From: Larus michahellis
Taxonomy: Eukaryota > Chordata > Aves > Charadriiformes > Laridae
Length of the DNA: 64,000 nt
Assembly: GCF_964199755.1 (NCBI RefSeq)
Contig: NC_133910.1
Span: 10,672,711-10,736,710 of the forward strand
Direction: 5' to 3'
The notes under the pieces are model-generated. The model did not search any database. It had not been told where the DNA came from and saw only the letters and a list, made by a program, of their open reading frames with translations. The position numbers and the translations under genes are program-made. Position 1 is the first letter of the stretch, and each line of letters starts with the position of its first letter. Positions 1-13,720 of the stretch are shown here, piece after piece.

Positions 1-3000
1 TGAGTTGTCTTTTATTCTTGTGGCTGCAAGTGGCTATAGTACAAAAGAGAAATCTGTAGCTCTGATATGTCATCCCTCTGAAATGGGTAATTTAGGGTTA
101 TGGTTTTAGAATCAGCACATTCTTCAGCACTTTTCTTCCAAGAAATTTTTTTGTGAAAAGAATCAAGTAAAACCATGCCCGTACATTAAAAAGAAAACAT
201 CGAAAAGTCATCACTGTGAGACATCGTAAAATGACAATATTATTCCTGCATTTCAGAGAATGGAAAGAAAATACTGGGGGCATGGTGTGGGCCAGGGGGT
301 GCTTTAATGACTTTTAAAATCCTTACAAGAACCCATAGCTTTATAGGAGCCTTTATCCTGGGCACACTTGGAGAGGAGTTACAGAACTTCCGTCTGCTTT
401 CATGAACGTGAAAATGGGTAGCAACCTATCAAGCCTGTGTTCAGAGCAGTGCAAGCACTACAGCTCAGTGAAGAATCATAGAGAAAAAATCCAATAACCA
501 TTTCATCCACAGGTTATGATTTTATTCCAGGGTCTGTTATGTCAAGGCAACTAACACAGCTTAAATCTCATTTCAGACCCAAAATAAATGACTGGTCCTT
601 CTCTGTTCCAGTTACAAGCGATAATAAATCTATGCGACATCTCCATGAAAAGCTGGCAACCTAATTTGGTTAGAACAAAAAAACCAAACTGTGCTGAGAA
701 ATGAGACATGCAGCTTCTCGGTCTTGAATATTCCACTAACGTCCTTCCAGCTGATTTCATACATCTCTGTAAGCAAATGAAAGGGCTGCAGGAGGCAAAA
801 AGAGCAACTTTAAAGTATATTATTGCCACATATTCTTCGGAACAGCTTTTACTGTCATTAGTGATCTATTGATTGGGCTGGCAATAAGCAACTAAGAATG
901 ACCTGACGCTCAATTTTAAGGTAGATGGTTAACTAATATGGACTACCAGGTAGATCAAAGATTAAATAACATTTTTCACTCTGGTAGCAGAAAAAAGAAT
1001 TTGATTTGACATTCTTGAATGTAAAAAGGCACTTCTACAGTAAGCACAGAAGTTTCAAGTCATGGTCACTTCCCAAAGCATTAGTATTTGTCACATGAGC
1101 AATACAGCAAGATAAGCACAACAGTTATCAGGGTGTTCATAGCACTTCACTAGCTGTTTGAGAATAAAAGGGACAAAAGGGCTGCTTCGAGAATGACACC
1201 TACAAGAAAACATTCTCAAAGGAGAAAATCTTTCTTAACAGCATTCTGCCGGCATATTTTTGAGAGCCTTCTATTTACTGAATTCATGCAAAATAAGGCA
1301 TGGTATATCATAATAACAGATTAATCCCTCAGTCCTGCATATTGCTCCAGCAGCATAACACGTAGGCAAGCAACCTCCTGATGAAGAAATGGTTCAACCC
1401 ATTTGTTTTACAATGGGATAGTTTAAATCAATTAAAAAAAACTCTAAAAGGAAGATGGGGCTTTACATAGTTAGGAAGGGGAAGCAGTGAAGGTTCTTCT
1501 AGGATACTTGGTACCATGAGTGCTTATTTGTCTCTCATTTCCCAGTTTACTAACATTTCCAGTGTCTGCCTATGTATTCAAGTATTTTGTAGGAAAACAA
1601 GTTTCTACACAGTGTGACAGAATATACTTTATATATCTGTACGGAAAAGGATGAAAAACCTGTATATCTTAAAATATGCATTCTAAATTTAGTGAGCCAT
1701 GTTAACATATTTGAGAAACCAAAGGTAAACCTAAATTTCCCACAGAATCGACACAGTCTCTCTGTGACTCCTAAAGTCCGGATTCTAATGTTGGGACAGG
1801 CAAGAATACTTGCTTATATGTTTGTTAACATCAGCCCAAAATAAGCATGCACTCCTCTGGTAATCCTAAAGCTTCCTGCTGTGAAGAAGAAAACAAGATT
1901 TAATTCTATGTCCTAGTGGTCTAAGAGGAGGTATAAGACATGAGAGGTAGACGCTGTTTTTCTACAGAGAAATTAATATAACTACATATGAAAGAGAATA
2001 GAAAACCGAAATTAAAAGTGAGATCCTCCCCTCCTGATCTTTTCATGTAAAAATTATCATTTGAAACAACACTGAAATCTGTCCTTATTTTATATAATTC
2101 AACTTCAACAGCAGGGCACAGAGCCCAAAGTAAAGCAGTGCTGCCCACTTATATCTGCCCAGTCAACTGTTCACATAGTTTAAATGTTACTTCATTCCCC
2201 TAACCACATTCCTTCCACGCAGTTTTAGGTCTACTGTGATATTAACACTGCAGTTATGTGGTACTTGAAGGTCTAGGTTATCAGCAGAGAATATGCTGGG
2301 AAATACATAAGTAGTTCTTGAACAATACGTATGTAGGATATGGAACACTTTGCGGATTTCAAACTGTATCCAGAATAGTACCAAATACATATTAAAGAGC
2401 TGAGATTCAATTTATTCTAAAAATCACCATCTTGCATTGTTTTCAAAAATGTAAACAATTTGCTGTCCTCCATGCAGCCACTCTACTAATAGAGAAATAA
2501 GACTTGCAATTGCAAACAACTTTTTAACCCAATTTATGCTTTTTGTATGCCTTCCAATAGACTAGATACCTGAACATCAGCACATGGAATGCTATTAATC
2601 CAGGGAATAGCTGCAGTTTTAACCATGGACTTCAATTCCAGGGCGAATTTATGTGGTCCCTAGCTAAATATATCCTTCTAAGTAAATTACTCATGCAACT
2701 GCCTGTAGGAAAGCTTTCTGCAGATAAAGAAACTGTTTCCAAATGCTACGTTTGACAGCACATACGGCATAAAGTTACATTCTTTTCTCACTGGCAAAAA
2801 AGACCCCCAAACTGAATAATGTAGAATGCTTAGGTTCCTCTCCTCTCTGCAAACTGCCCAGGAGATAGGTTAATTCTGCCTGATTACTGCTCCTTGCAAT
2901 ACACTGTATGTATCAGTCTACTATATGTTTATCTCCAAACCTGTAAACAGAGTGATTTCTAAGATAATGTGAAGCACATTACCACATTCATTTCTACTTA

Positions 3001-3440
3001 TCCATGCAGAAGACAGTAAAAACACATGCCTAACCCTGCGCCTTTAGCAGGATGTGTAACTCAGACACTCCTTCACGATCCTTTTTTTTCTCCTCTCTTT
3101 TCTATGTTTTCGACTTCTTACCATTGGAGTTGTCCTGGTCCAAAGGATTATCTGGTTCCATTACTTCAAATAAAAGCATCCAACATGCAGTTCTCCATGC
3201 AGCAGAGGCATAAAAACACAGCAGTTGCCTAAGCTGATTCACCTGATTTATGAATTAGTGCTGCATCCATAAGAGGCTGTGTTTCTTCTTTTGTATTACA
3301 TCTGGCTCCTTTTCCAACTAGATGGCTGGGTATTACAGCATGCAGGCCTTTTTCCAGCATCCTCTTAATGCATTATATTTAAAGTAGCAGCAACCTTTTT
3401 CTCCCATCCCCCAGACTAAGTTACAGCAGCAACTAGGCTG
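1..3440. other. Intergenic DNA, no gene recognised
   Basis: AT-rich single-copy-looking DNA. All open frames here are short (under 100 codons), start at arbitrary ATGs, and none resembles a protein I know. I see no transposon ends, tRNA or long tandem repeat. From the mammalian gene order it should be part of the interval between STOM and DAB2IP, possibly within or upstream of DAB2IP; that is inference. Confidence 0.6.
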
Positions 3441-4080
3441 AGCTGGCAGAGAGCGGAGCTCATTCAGAACAGGACCTGCAAGCGTTCTCCGATTCGTGTT
3501 GCTGCATAAAGAGAATGATTGATACAATAAAAAGTAAGTGGGGTTTGACACAGTACGGTATGCACTGCAGAAAATCGCACCAAAACCAGCAAAGGTCTTG
3601 AGGGTTTGGGGAATGCCTCGTTGAAGCCACCAGTGTGCACCCCCTCACATACAAACAAATTATGTCCTTTTCCCTCCTCCTCCTCCCCCCGCTACAATCT
3701 TTTATAACCCTGGATCTCCTCCAGCAATAGTCTGTTCCTTTACTCAGTTTATAATAAACTCTGCCATTCCCTTGTGTCCCTAGGGCTGTCTTGGAAAGGA
3801 AAGAGGCTGTTTGCAGAATGAATAGACCAGCCGCTGCCTGACAGGGAGGCAACTCAACGACTCCGCACTGGGCAGTTGTAACTTGCTGCAGCAACAGCCT
3901 TCTGCTGGAGACCTTGTCCGACATTTACCTCCTCTGCCGAGCCAGGAGCTGCTGCTAAGCCGGCGTTTTAAAAAGCCTTCTGCAAATGAGCTGGGGGGGA
4001 GAAGCACCAGCTTTGCTAGAATCATATGGCAAATTACATCAGTCTGCAACTGCAGACTCTCTCAACAGAGACAATATTAA
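3441..4080 (-). promoter_or_regulatory. Candidate minus-strand promoter or first exon
   Basis: This block is richer in G+C than its surroundings and has few stop codons in several frames. Read on the minus strand it has a TTTTAAAA element near 3968-3975, then a GC-rich stretch and an ATG at 3924 that opens a 154-codon frame running to 3460, the longest frame in the first 40 kb. Further down is a TATAAAAG box (3699-3706), followed at the usual TATA-to-start distance by a purine-rich tract with four GGA repeats (3672-3690). The predicted 154-residue protein has no domain I recognise, so I treat the frame as probably non-coding. Minus is the direction expected for DAB2IP, so an alternative or upstream start of that gene is one guess. 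A conserved non-coding element is the alternative. Confidence 0.3.
3672..3690 (-). repeat. (GGA)4 purine tract beside a TATA box
   Basis: On the minus strand a run of six G is followed by repeated AGG and ends in GGG, giving four GGA units. Tandem GGA repeats are known to fold into intramolecular G-quadruplexes, for example in the c-MYB promoter. The tract starts about 10 bases downstream of the TATAAAAG box at 3699-3706. Confidence 0.6.
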
Positions 4081-6780
4081 CTGACTGTTAGATCGTAGTA
4101 TTAGAAGTCAGGTCACCTTCACTCTGCTGCTGGCTCTGCCACTAACTCCCTGAGACCTCACATAATTCATAACTTTTCTTTGTGCCTCAATTTTCTATGA
4201 TATTGACATTGAAATATGTCTTATCTCACAGGAATACAGCTGAAACTTCCCAGCTTTACATGCTTTGAACTTCTTGGATAAATGATATGGTACAGGGACT
4301 GAGGAAGTAGACCCCGTCACCTAGCTGAGGAATACAAAATGTTATTTTCTCTGAAGGCATCTCCACAAAATAAAAGAAAAAGGTATCAATGTGCAACTAT
4401 AAACCAAGATGTGTCTCTGAAAGGTAAATTCATATTGCTGTTGCAACAATCCTGAAAAAATTCTCAAAACCCAGACTTTCAGGATCAATTTTACTTTGAA
4501 CCTACAATTCAAACTCTTTCTTTAATACTCCAGCTAAAGCATTAAAACATATCTTGTTTAAAAAGAAAGCTTTTGTCTAAACCTAAGGCAAGGATCAGTC
4601 GAAACATCTACAACAGATTTAGTGCGTTTTGGGTTTGTCATGTCTGATGACACAGGATTCTGAGGCAGGCAGGGTTTCTATTTTGGTGCTCCTGGGTAAT
4701 GCTTCTGCCTTACTGGCTCACTCTCTACAGAGTCATCTAACTAGTGCTTTGGAGCCGACTATTCATGCCTGGTGCTACAAGCCGTAGGCGGACAAATGAA
4801 TGGCTGGCTGAAGGGAGAAAAACATGCAGTTCTGTGTGGAGAAATTAACCTAGCAGGTTGATATGACTCTACTGTAATTGTACCTTGCAAAAACACTTTA
4901 GTACTGTTCCTGAGGATTATGCCATATTAATAGAAGAAAAACTCGTTTCCATCTATTTGTTTTAAGTATTGCACAGTATACAGCCCCTATTAAATAATGT
5001 TCTGAGATCTCTGCCTTGGTCTAAATTACAGTGCTGCAAACCCTATATTCTCTCCCCTCGCACCCTACGCTCCCTATGTTCTTTACAACTTCACTGCTTC
5101 TCCCACTCACTGACAAAACAAATACCCTCCCTCTTTCCACCTTCCCCACAAAACCACCTACTCTGTGACTACAGGAACATGGCACTCTGCCTGTTAACAG
5201 CCCTCCACCTGGTTTGGGTCGTGTATACAGTCTAGGAGTTAGTATATGATAGAAAAAAGTGTGTTAACTCTTGACTGACACATATTGCATCCCTCCAGTC
5301 TGAATGAACAAAAGCTGGCAATAATAGGTATAGGAGGGATTTAGAGAAGTTTTGGGGGTGGGGAGTCCTGAACAGCTACCATCTGTCTATTCTGTATCCC
5401 AGGATGTGGAGATAAACACACACACACACATAGACACGCAGAGTGACTCATTAACACAGCCCACCTCGACCACAGGGGACTAGAAATGCCTGAAGAATGG
5501 CGATTGTCAATGTAAAGGAATACACAGTTCTGTGATGAACATCTGAACCAAGATAAACTATATAAAGAATTTCTTTTCTTCCCCGAAACAGATGCTGCAT
5601 ATACATAACATACTTTCCAGACAATTTAGTGACAGAAAATAATAAACACCTGTGAAATCCCCCCTTGTGGAGAGTCAGGAATGATCCAGGAATGCTAAAG
5701 AATAGCTAAGATCAAGAAATCAAGATAGGAAAGTGAAAAATAATAGTTATTTAGACCTCAATGACTTTGCATGACAACTGATTTGATTTTAATGTCATCC
5801 AAATGATTTGCTTATTTGTACTTACAGCCCTAGTAAAAATTAATCCTTAATGTGCAAGTCAGAATGATGTCAATATTTTGGCTAAGACACTATTCACAAT
5901 TTCTAACAAGTGAGCAATTGTCATCCATTCTTCGTTTGAGCACAGCTCACACAGTTAGGAAAAGTAGCTCATGCAATGATTTTGAAAAGCAAGGGACAGT
6001 TGGAAGACCAGGGCTTTGATCGCAAGGGATTTTAATTGCTCAGGCACTGAATGGAAAATTGCAGAAGTGAAGAGGGAAATGCTTTTCAGACAAATGGCCT
6101 GAATGGTCAGAGGCTATGCTAGACCAAATCCTAGGAAATGAGCCAAACACACTGAACTAATGAGTGTGGAAAGAGAAGTCTAGCTAGCATATTCTCTGGA
6201 ATACCTATGAGGTTAAGTAGAACACAAAATTTAGCGTTTTGGAAAGCTGACTCTTCAAGGAAGGAATTTTGAAATGGTTGGAAGGAAGTGGAAATTAAAC
6301 GTACTCTGTTTTTGTCTAATCAGAGCATCTCCACATTGCCCTAGATGGCTAGCTTTGAGACAAAAAAAAAAAGGTTATATCTAATGCCTTAATGTCTGCG
6401 TGATGTTTGCCTCAACATCTTTAACATACCAGATTCCAGTTGTTCTCAATAAGAGTAAGACTTTACTTTGGAGGAATTGGTAGCTACTACTTCTTAACTC
6501 CTATTTCTTTTCATAAAAGGTGGGAATCATAGCTGACATTGTCCATTAATTCACACTGTAACGTGAAATTGTAAACAGGAAAGATGGCACTTGCTTTTAG
6601 TTTTCTTTAAAACTTTGGGCAAATCACCTCACCTCTTTTTTATCAGCTACACGGATCTGCATTGAACCTGTTATTCTTCATAAAGTAATTTAATATTTCC
6701 AGATTAAATGATACAGTCTAGGTTTGAAGTAGTAGAAGTATGGTGATACAACTGGTCTTGGATTTATTTCCGGAGAAAGG
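4081..6780. other. Intergenic DNA with a short CA repeat
   Basis: No gene seen. The only simple repeat is a short (AC)n run at 5416-5430. A pyrimidine-rich stretch at about 5040-5150 produces an 88-codon open frame rich in Leu, Ser and Pro that looks like chance. No transposon was recognised. Confidence 0.55.
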
Positions 6781-6867
6781 ATTTGCTTCATAGGTCTGTT
6801 TGAACGAGGTTTTGCTACGTTATGTATAGTCGCAATGGATTACGGTCAACGGAGACTATGAAAAGTC

Positions 6868-6956
6868 TATGTTCCTTGGTGTTGTTCCTCATAACATATC
6901 GTTTTGCTATCATAAGGCCTATCTTTAACAGCCTAAGAACAACGCCAAAGTACATC
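6868..6956. repeat. Imperfect inverted repeat (hairpin) in a CpG-containing block
   Basis: A 22-base arm at 6868-6889 pairs with 6935-6956 across a loop of about 45 bases. Seventeen of 22 positions are complementary by Watson-Crick rules, and most of the rest could form G:U pairs in RNA. The surrounding 6790-7020 segment keeps more CpG dinucleotides than its AT-rich neighbourhood. It could be a non-coding RNA hairpin, a decayed transposon terminus or chance. Confidence 0.35.
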
Positions 6957-7080
6957 ACAAGCATTAATCGGGCCTTGCTCACACCAAGAAAACATTACCA
7001 TTTCCATATTGTAACGAGACACAGAAGCACAGAGCTGCAGGACACCTTCTTTGCAATCATGAATGTGACATAGTTGAAAG

Positions 7081-10000
7081 TCATAAAAACTTGACGAGCT
7101 TTAACTATTTAAAGTTCTAATGGCCCTAAAATGAGTCTTTACCAGTATAAGCAGGTAAAAAAATTCAGCAATTACATTTCAGTTGCTAATGTCTGTGCAA
7201 AAATGATTCCTGAGGATCCATTCTCAGCATGCCACCTCAGTAGCGTCACACTATGTGAGAAGACCAAGTTGGAGATGGAAAGATCTCCATTACTTAAAAT
7301 AAGAAGAAAACATTTTAGGCTGCTTATCTACAGAAATGAGTGAGAAGAGGTTCAGCTGCTTTTCCCCTTGAGAAACGGAAGAGTGGTACATTATTTTGCC
7401 TGCTGTTGGATGCGGTCGTTGTTAGCCAGTGTAAAAGATCAGCATGATGCCACAGCTGCCCGCCACCACAAAGTCCTTCTTTGAAACATAAATTCATATG
7501 TAGGAGGGAGCAATGAATGCCTGCAAGTTGAAAAGCCAGTGAAGCACAGACCTGCTTAACAAAACAGTTTGCCAAGGTTACTGGGGGTGTTGTCAAAGCC
7601 TCCTCTTTTGTGAGGGCTGAATAACAATTCATACCAAGTAACCCGCTTCACAGTTTCTTTGGCTTTACCTGGCAAGTTTTCAAAGTCACTGCTCATGGCT
7701 GGGTCTGTTCCCATTGAGATGCAGCTTATCTTGCCCTGGACAGCAAGCGCAGGGATCATCCGACTCCAAAAGTTCATGCCAAAGCCCTATTGTGCTGGTT
7801 TTCTGTTTGAACTGAACTACGTCTATCATAAATGTGCTCGAATACGACACAAGCACAAACTGAAGAATGACGCATCCTTGGTTACTTCATATTGGTAAGA
7901 AGAATCCCCCTGCCTCGGCAGATACTGATAGCAATTTAACCATTTAATTTAATAAATTCAAGTATAACTGGGATCTTCAGGAAGCGCCAGCTGCAGAGCA
8001 GCCACAGTTACTAAGATTCTATCTGTGAAAATGCTCCTGCTAGCAAGCACAAGGCCGGTTAAGAGAAGACTATAACCTAATTTAAGCTTATTACTCAAAA
8101 ACTTTCAAAAGGGTGATCTGTCTGCTGAGTTGCTCAGTGCCACATGGAAGCCTCTATTCTCAATCGTGTCCCCTTTCAGAAAATGCATCATATAACCTGC
8201 AGCAATAGGACAGACATCCTCAAAGGATCCTTTATTTGAGGATGTGGAAATTCATACTATTAAATCAGCAGACTTTTATCGTAACTTTCCGAAGACGGTG
8301 ATGCTCTAATCACACATCTGAGGTGGCAGCTTTTCATCCAGAGCTCAGCAAAGCTCCACCATAGAGAAAAAGTATATGCAAAAAAAAGGTGTGACAATTA
8401 AATGGAGCGTGAAAAGCTGGAAGACCTGTGTTGGAGAAAGAGTCTATGTGAAAGACATTCCCTAGGATATCAGTGCAAGCACTGGCACCTGTCACATCTT
8501 TCCTTTCAGTGCTTTCTGGCTTTGTGAACCATTAGGAGTTTTGATTTATAAAAAGGTTTTCTGGTGTAAGAGCATTTCAGTATCTGATACGTGCCCAAAA
8601 CATCTAACTTACTGAACCATCTTTGACTTCAGAACTTTAAAACAGACCAGTTCTTCAGTTTCTGAAAAGACTGAGCCTTATATCTCTATTCAAATCTCTG
8701 CCATAAACTACTAAATCTTGTAATCATTAACAAACAAATTTCTAAAGAATAAACCAAACAAAATGCTTCAGAGTTACAGATTCTGTAGTAATCATGATTA
8801 GAAAAGACAACTATGACTATGAAAGGAGCACACATTAAATATTCTACCATGAAAAACGCCAACAATCTATTTCATGTAGTAAATATTTTTAAGACTCAAA
8901 AATTTAATACTACTGTCAGGACATTGTTTCAGGGTAACTAGAATATAACATTACCTCTTGCTACTGTACACTTCAGAATGAGGAAAGTGTCTTTGAACTT
9001 CTTTAGTAAAATCCTACCGGCAATTTTACGGAGGAAAATAAAACTAAACTGACTCCTGGGCAAAAATAACAAAAGGTCTGCAACACGCAGAGTTCTGTGC
9101 ACAATTTACTGAGCTGTCTGTTGAGATTCCACCCTAGCTGACTTTACAGATTCCTAACTATGTTTCTGCAGTTGTCTCCTAGAAACAGGAACAAGAAGCA
9201 TTTGCTGTTTTCTCAGCTCTTTTGAAAACCTCTGCAACAGCTTTCTTCACATTCGGGATGCCCTAGTAATCAATGTTTATTTCCTTAATCAATAGACAGC
9301 CTTAACGAATGGGTTGCTCGTTGATACCGTGTTATGTAAATGTAATAAAATAGCAACTGGCGTAATGATGTATCATTAATAAAAACTTGGACAAAAAGTA
9401 GAAATGGAAAGTCCAATTCAAAGAAATACCCACACAAACATTTGGATACTTAACCAGATTCCTGAGGTTATCCAAACACTGGATTAATAATCTTACAAGA
9501 ACAGACTAGATGCTGAAGTTACACGTACTTCCTTCTTGCATCAAGCTAAATTCATAATGAATGTAGTTCCTGAAGAATATCTTACTGAACAGCAAAATGG
9601 GGAACATTAAGTGCAGTTTCTTGAAACATGGGCTCTTGAAACCTTCCATCAGAGGTTTCTGTGAAGGTTCAGGCAAAAATAATGTACTATCCCAATCAAC
9701 TAAGATACCCCTAAAAACATCTGCTGGAAGAAAACAGCCCTGGTGGAGCATTTGTAATATATAAATCTGTTTAAAATCTGTTTTTTATATTGAAAATAAT
9801 CTTTTCTTCCCTCTTCCAGATATAGAGTATTCTGCTCCTATTTCTGCACATTGCTGATGGGGCATGATGGGACCAAGACTCACTGTATCTGTTTCTCCAG
9901 CCTGGATCGGGGCACCCAGAGCTTTTGGTACATTCTTTTACATTTGTAAAATTTAAGAAAAATAAGAAAGGTTGCAAAAAGCAAATGCAAGGTTCAGATG

Positions 10001-13000
10001 TGTCTGACATTATTTAATTTATGTGATTCCAAAACAGATGGAAGCAAGGTAAGTGACATGAATAAGGCCTTGCACTCTGTATGGAAACAGACCTGTCCAG
10101 ATGAAAGCTAGTGTCATACTGAGTAAATATGGGAGAGAAAACCAACATTTACATCTCTTCCTCTGAAATCTTGGTTACCACAAATCAGTAGATTATTCCC
10201 ATACACCCATAGTTACAGCACAGAAATACTGTATCAAAATATGTATTTCTTTCCGTTTGCAAGTTCTCTACAGAAATACATGCAACTTAGAAAGAAGAAA
10301 AAATTCCAGACAATGGTTAGGCACATGAACAAAGCTATTGCACGGAGAGAATGACATATTCTGAATCCTCAAAGGCTGTCAGTCTGCTTGCTCTGAGCCT
10401 GCTCGATCTTTTCTTTCCTCCTTTTATTGTTACCTGTCTTTTCCTCCCTCTCTCCTTTGTCGTTTAGAGATTCAGCCAATCGTTGTCCTTCCAGATCAAG
10501 CAATCTCTTCATTTTAATAGCTTTTTTAGGCTGAATTGCTCCATATGGTCTCTTGCTTTATGTGAAATTCACACAACAAATAGCAAAGATTTTGAACTAA
10601 CTTTTGTTTTTTTGCTGTCACCTGAAAAGTGAAACACAAGATAAATGATGTCTTATTCTTTCCTTATGTTTCTAATCTGCTTCCGATAAAAAAGGCCTAT
10701 AATGTCTCTTCTTTGGGATATTACTGTCATTCTTCCTTTTTGTTGTCCAGTAACTTCTGATTTCACATTCACTTTTTCAATACTCTCTCTTGCTTTAGGC
10801 AGAATAAAAGTACGAGAATACAGTCTCTGTTCCTAGTCAATTAGTTTTGCCTGAGCTAAGACTTCAGAAATAGATCTAACTATCTGACATAGATAAACCA
10901 TTTTTAACCCAATGTTTCCATAGAATTGTTGAGATATTGGTGTGGGTATGAAGTACATACAGCAAATCTCATTTCAGTCTTGGATAGAAAATGAGAAACT
11001 TCACTGAAGCCAACAGGAAGAGGAAGGGTAAGGTAAAAAGACAGAAAATAAACACTCATCTTGGCATGTGACAAGAGACTGCAAGGTTCAAACCTTCTAT
11101 TCATTACCCTGATGAATAAAAAATCCTGAATAATCAATCATCTGTCACACTCTTCCTTTCCTGACCCCTGCAATATTTCCCTGGTTAGTCCATGCTGCTA
11201 CTGTAAGGGTTATCCTTTGGTTTTTTCTACAGAGTATGATGGGAATCCATAACAGTTATTTAGGAATCACACCATCTTGGTTTATAGACACGCCACAGAT
11301 GTGCCCTCAGGTGAGGGATGCTTCTTCCATTTACCCTTAAATATGTCTTAACTCAGCACAGATGAAGATAAAATAGAATTAACGTTTATTTACAGCATTT
11401 TAGGCAACACAAAGACAAGAAATGAAAGAAAAATATTTTAATCTACTAAACCAAAATTAAATATAAATGTTCCTCTTCCCACGTATGTAGATGATGGATA
11501 CAGTTGTTTTTCTCACATACAGGCATTCTGTCTTTCTGCATACCTTACATTACAACTTGCACTCATTAAAGACACCCTTTCCTGGTGGAGCATGCTGAGT
11601 TTTATAACTCATCTTCTTTTAGAGCTTATCTCTTCTAGAAGCTCCAGTAAGGTGTATACTACTTCTCCATCTTTTCCCGGATTTCCTCATTTTCTTTTTC
11701 CCTTTTCCCTAATCCTTTTTGCCTTTCCCCCTCCTCCACAAAATATGTATGTTTGGGTTATAATCTTGATGCTCCTCTAAGTAAGCTAAATACTATCTCC
11801 TTTTCTTGGAGATTTAAATACCATTTTGGTAGACCAAGAGGCATTACCTATGCTCAACTGGCAAATTAACAACTCCCTGCCTAAGTCAGGAAGAGAAATT
11901 CCATCTCCTCTTTACAGAATCAGTGCATCATTTTCATTGTCAAATTTTTATTTTAGATTTGCCTAACAATTAACACATACACTTGATACAATACGTAAAC
12001 AGGGTAAACGCATTCAGTTCTTTACTAGCTTTGGACTTAAATCAGACATGAAGCCCTTCTGGGGTGACACTCTATCCTCTAACTTAGGGGTACCATGAAA
12101 TGAAGTTCCCATAATAACCAAACCAACCAAAAAAAAAAAATGCATGTTGAATTGTTAAATAATGAATAGCACTTTTGCCATTCATCATGCAGATACTGTG
12201 AAGAACCTAGAAGTGAGCTGTTCATTACGCTCTTTCCATTTTCCAAGGTTTCCTAAACCTGTCCACAGCCAAGTCAAATGAGCCAGCGTCTCCTCTGCAC
12301 TTCCGTCCTTATCCCTCCCATTTATCTTTCAGCTGTCGTTTCCCAGGAGCTGAACAACTGCCTCTTCCCAAACCTTTCGCTCTGTTCTTCCTAACTTAGT
12401 GTTCATCTCCTCCTGGATGCTCTGCCTTTCTTTGCTTCTAGTGCATCTCAGTTTCTAGGATTCTTTTCTGTATTAGACCAGGTCTCTTTATATTTTAAGG
12501 ATTTCACTCTTAACCAAGTCTAATTCCTCACCTAACTCTATTCCCCATTCCCCAGCAGCCCCAACTTAAAAAGCCTCACAGCACGGCAGCTGCGCAGGGT
12601 ATGCTGGAGCTGCCAACGCTCACAGAGAGAGCTGAGACATACCACTTCCTTCAATGGCGTAAAAATAGGATAATGAGAAAGAACATCTCCTTTCGAGGAG
12701 CTCGGCCCGTTTCCTGCCCCAATTCCTCATTTTTAACTTTATCTTCCCCTGGGATGTTTTCCTTTGCAAAGATAAACAGTTTGTTTTGCTCAAGATTATC
12801 AGGTCTCTGCAACTAAAGATTGTCTCTTGCGAGGCATAGTCTTTTCTAGCCCTTTATATTCTTTCTGTCTCTCTCTGCTACCTCCTGTCCCCCAACCTTC
12901 TAGCTATTTTGCTCTGTTAAACTGCTACCTTCTTAGTAAACACAACTATCATTTAAACCGATGGATTATAACATGATGTAGTAAAACCAGAAATTTGTAA

Positions 13001-13480
13001 ATGAAGCTATATGGATTTTAGCCCTTCCGACTTAGTTTACAGAGGTGCAACTTTCCTGCAATTCTTGAAGAATCTGAACAATCCTTTCAAATGTAACACA
13101 CATTTAGTAACTCTGGTTTTGCTTATTGCTCACACTAATATTTTTTTCTCATTAGCTTTAAGTTGTATTCACCTATATTTAATAATTTGCTTATCTGTGG
13201 TTTCCCTTTGTTTTTTTCCCATATGGTTCCTGGTAAACTGCAGAAGCTTCACTTGTTGTTTTGACAATTTCATTTTGTTTCAGTGATAATAGAGTGTATC
13301 ATCCCCATCTGGGTTTTTATTTCGAAAATTGCCTCATTTTCTTAAAAGAAAAATAATCAAAAATTCCATTCAGTTGATTCCAGTTAATTTTCGCCATTCA
13401 TTTTTCTATAACTTTATGTCAAATCTCCCTCTATCAAGGACCTCCTGTGAACACGCAAACAAATAACTCAGACCTATGCG
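7081..13480. other. Intergenic DNA, no gene recognised
   Basis: AT-rich sequence with scattered short frames only, the longest 102 codons at 7324-7632 on the minus strand, none resembling a known protein. A run of 12 A lies at 12129-12140. No transposon, tRNA or CpG island was found. Confidence 0.6.
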
Positions 13481-13720
13481 AAGGCCAGCGTGTGGTTATA
13501 AGGCCGCACACAGCTATAAAGCAGATGGGGAGGATGGGGCTACCCAACTTTGGGACTGGCACGTCCTCTTCCACCCCGAGTGCCTGAGGTGCCTGGGCTG
13601 GAGTTGAAACAGAGCTACAGCTTGTCTGCGCTGCGCCCTGGTTTACCTGTGCCTGCGTTTCTGCTCTGCCAGGAACAAGCGTAACCTACCACCAGGGAGA
13701 GCTGGCCACATGTAATACAT
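13481..13720. promoter_or_regulatory. Small GC-rich islet with TATAAAG box
   Basis: A short peak of G+C and CpG stands inside an AT-rich neighbourhood. On the plus strand a TATAAAG motif at 13515-13521 precedes the GC-rich part. The islet could be a promoter or enhancer of an unannotated transcript. No exon with known protein similarity was found in any frame. Confidence 0.25.

Noticed and set aside
3460-3924. A 154-codon minus-strand frame starting MSDKVSSRRLL
   Set aside because: No recognisable domain, biased low-complexity composition, and overlapping open frames on both strands. A frame this long is possible by chance in 40 kb, so it is kept only as part of the promoter candidate.
13518-13620. 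A plus-strand frame with WHVLFHPECLRC resembling the middle of a LIM domain
   Set aside because: The zinc ligands expected about 17-20 residues upstream and the second zinc pair are missing, and the frame stops a few residues later, so the likeness is taken as chance.
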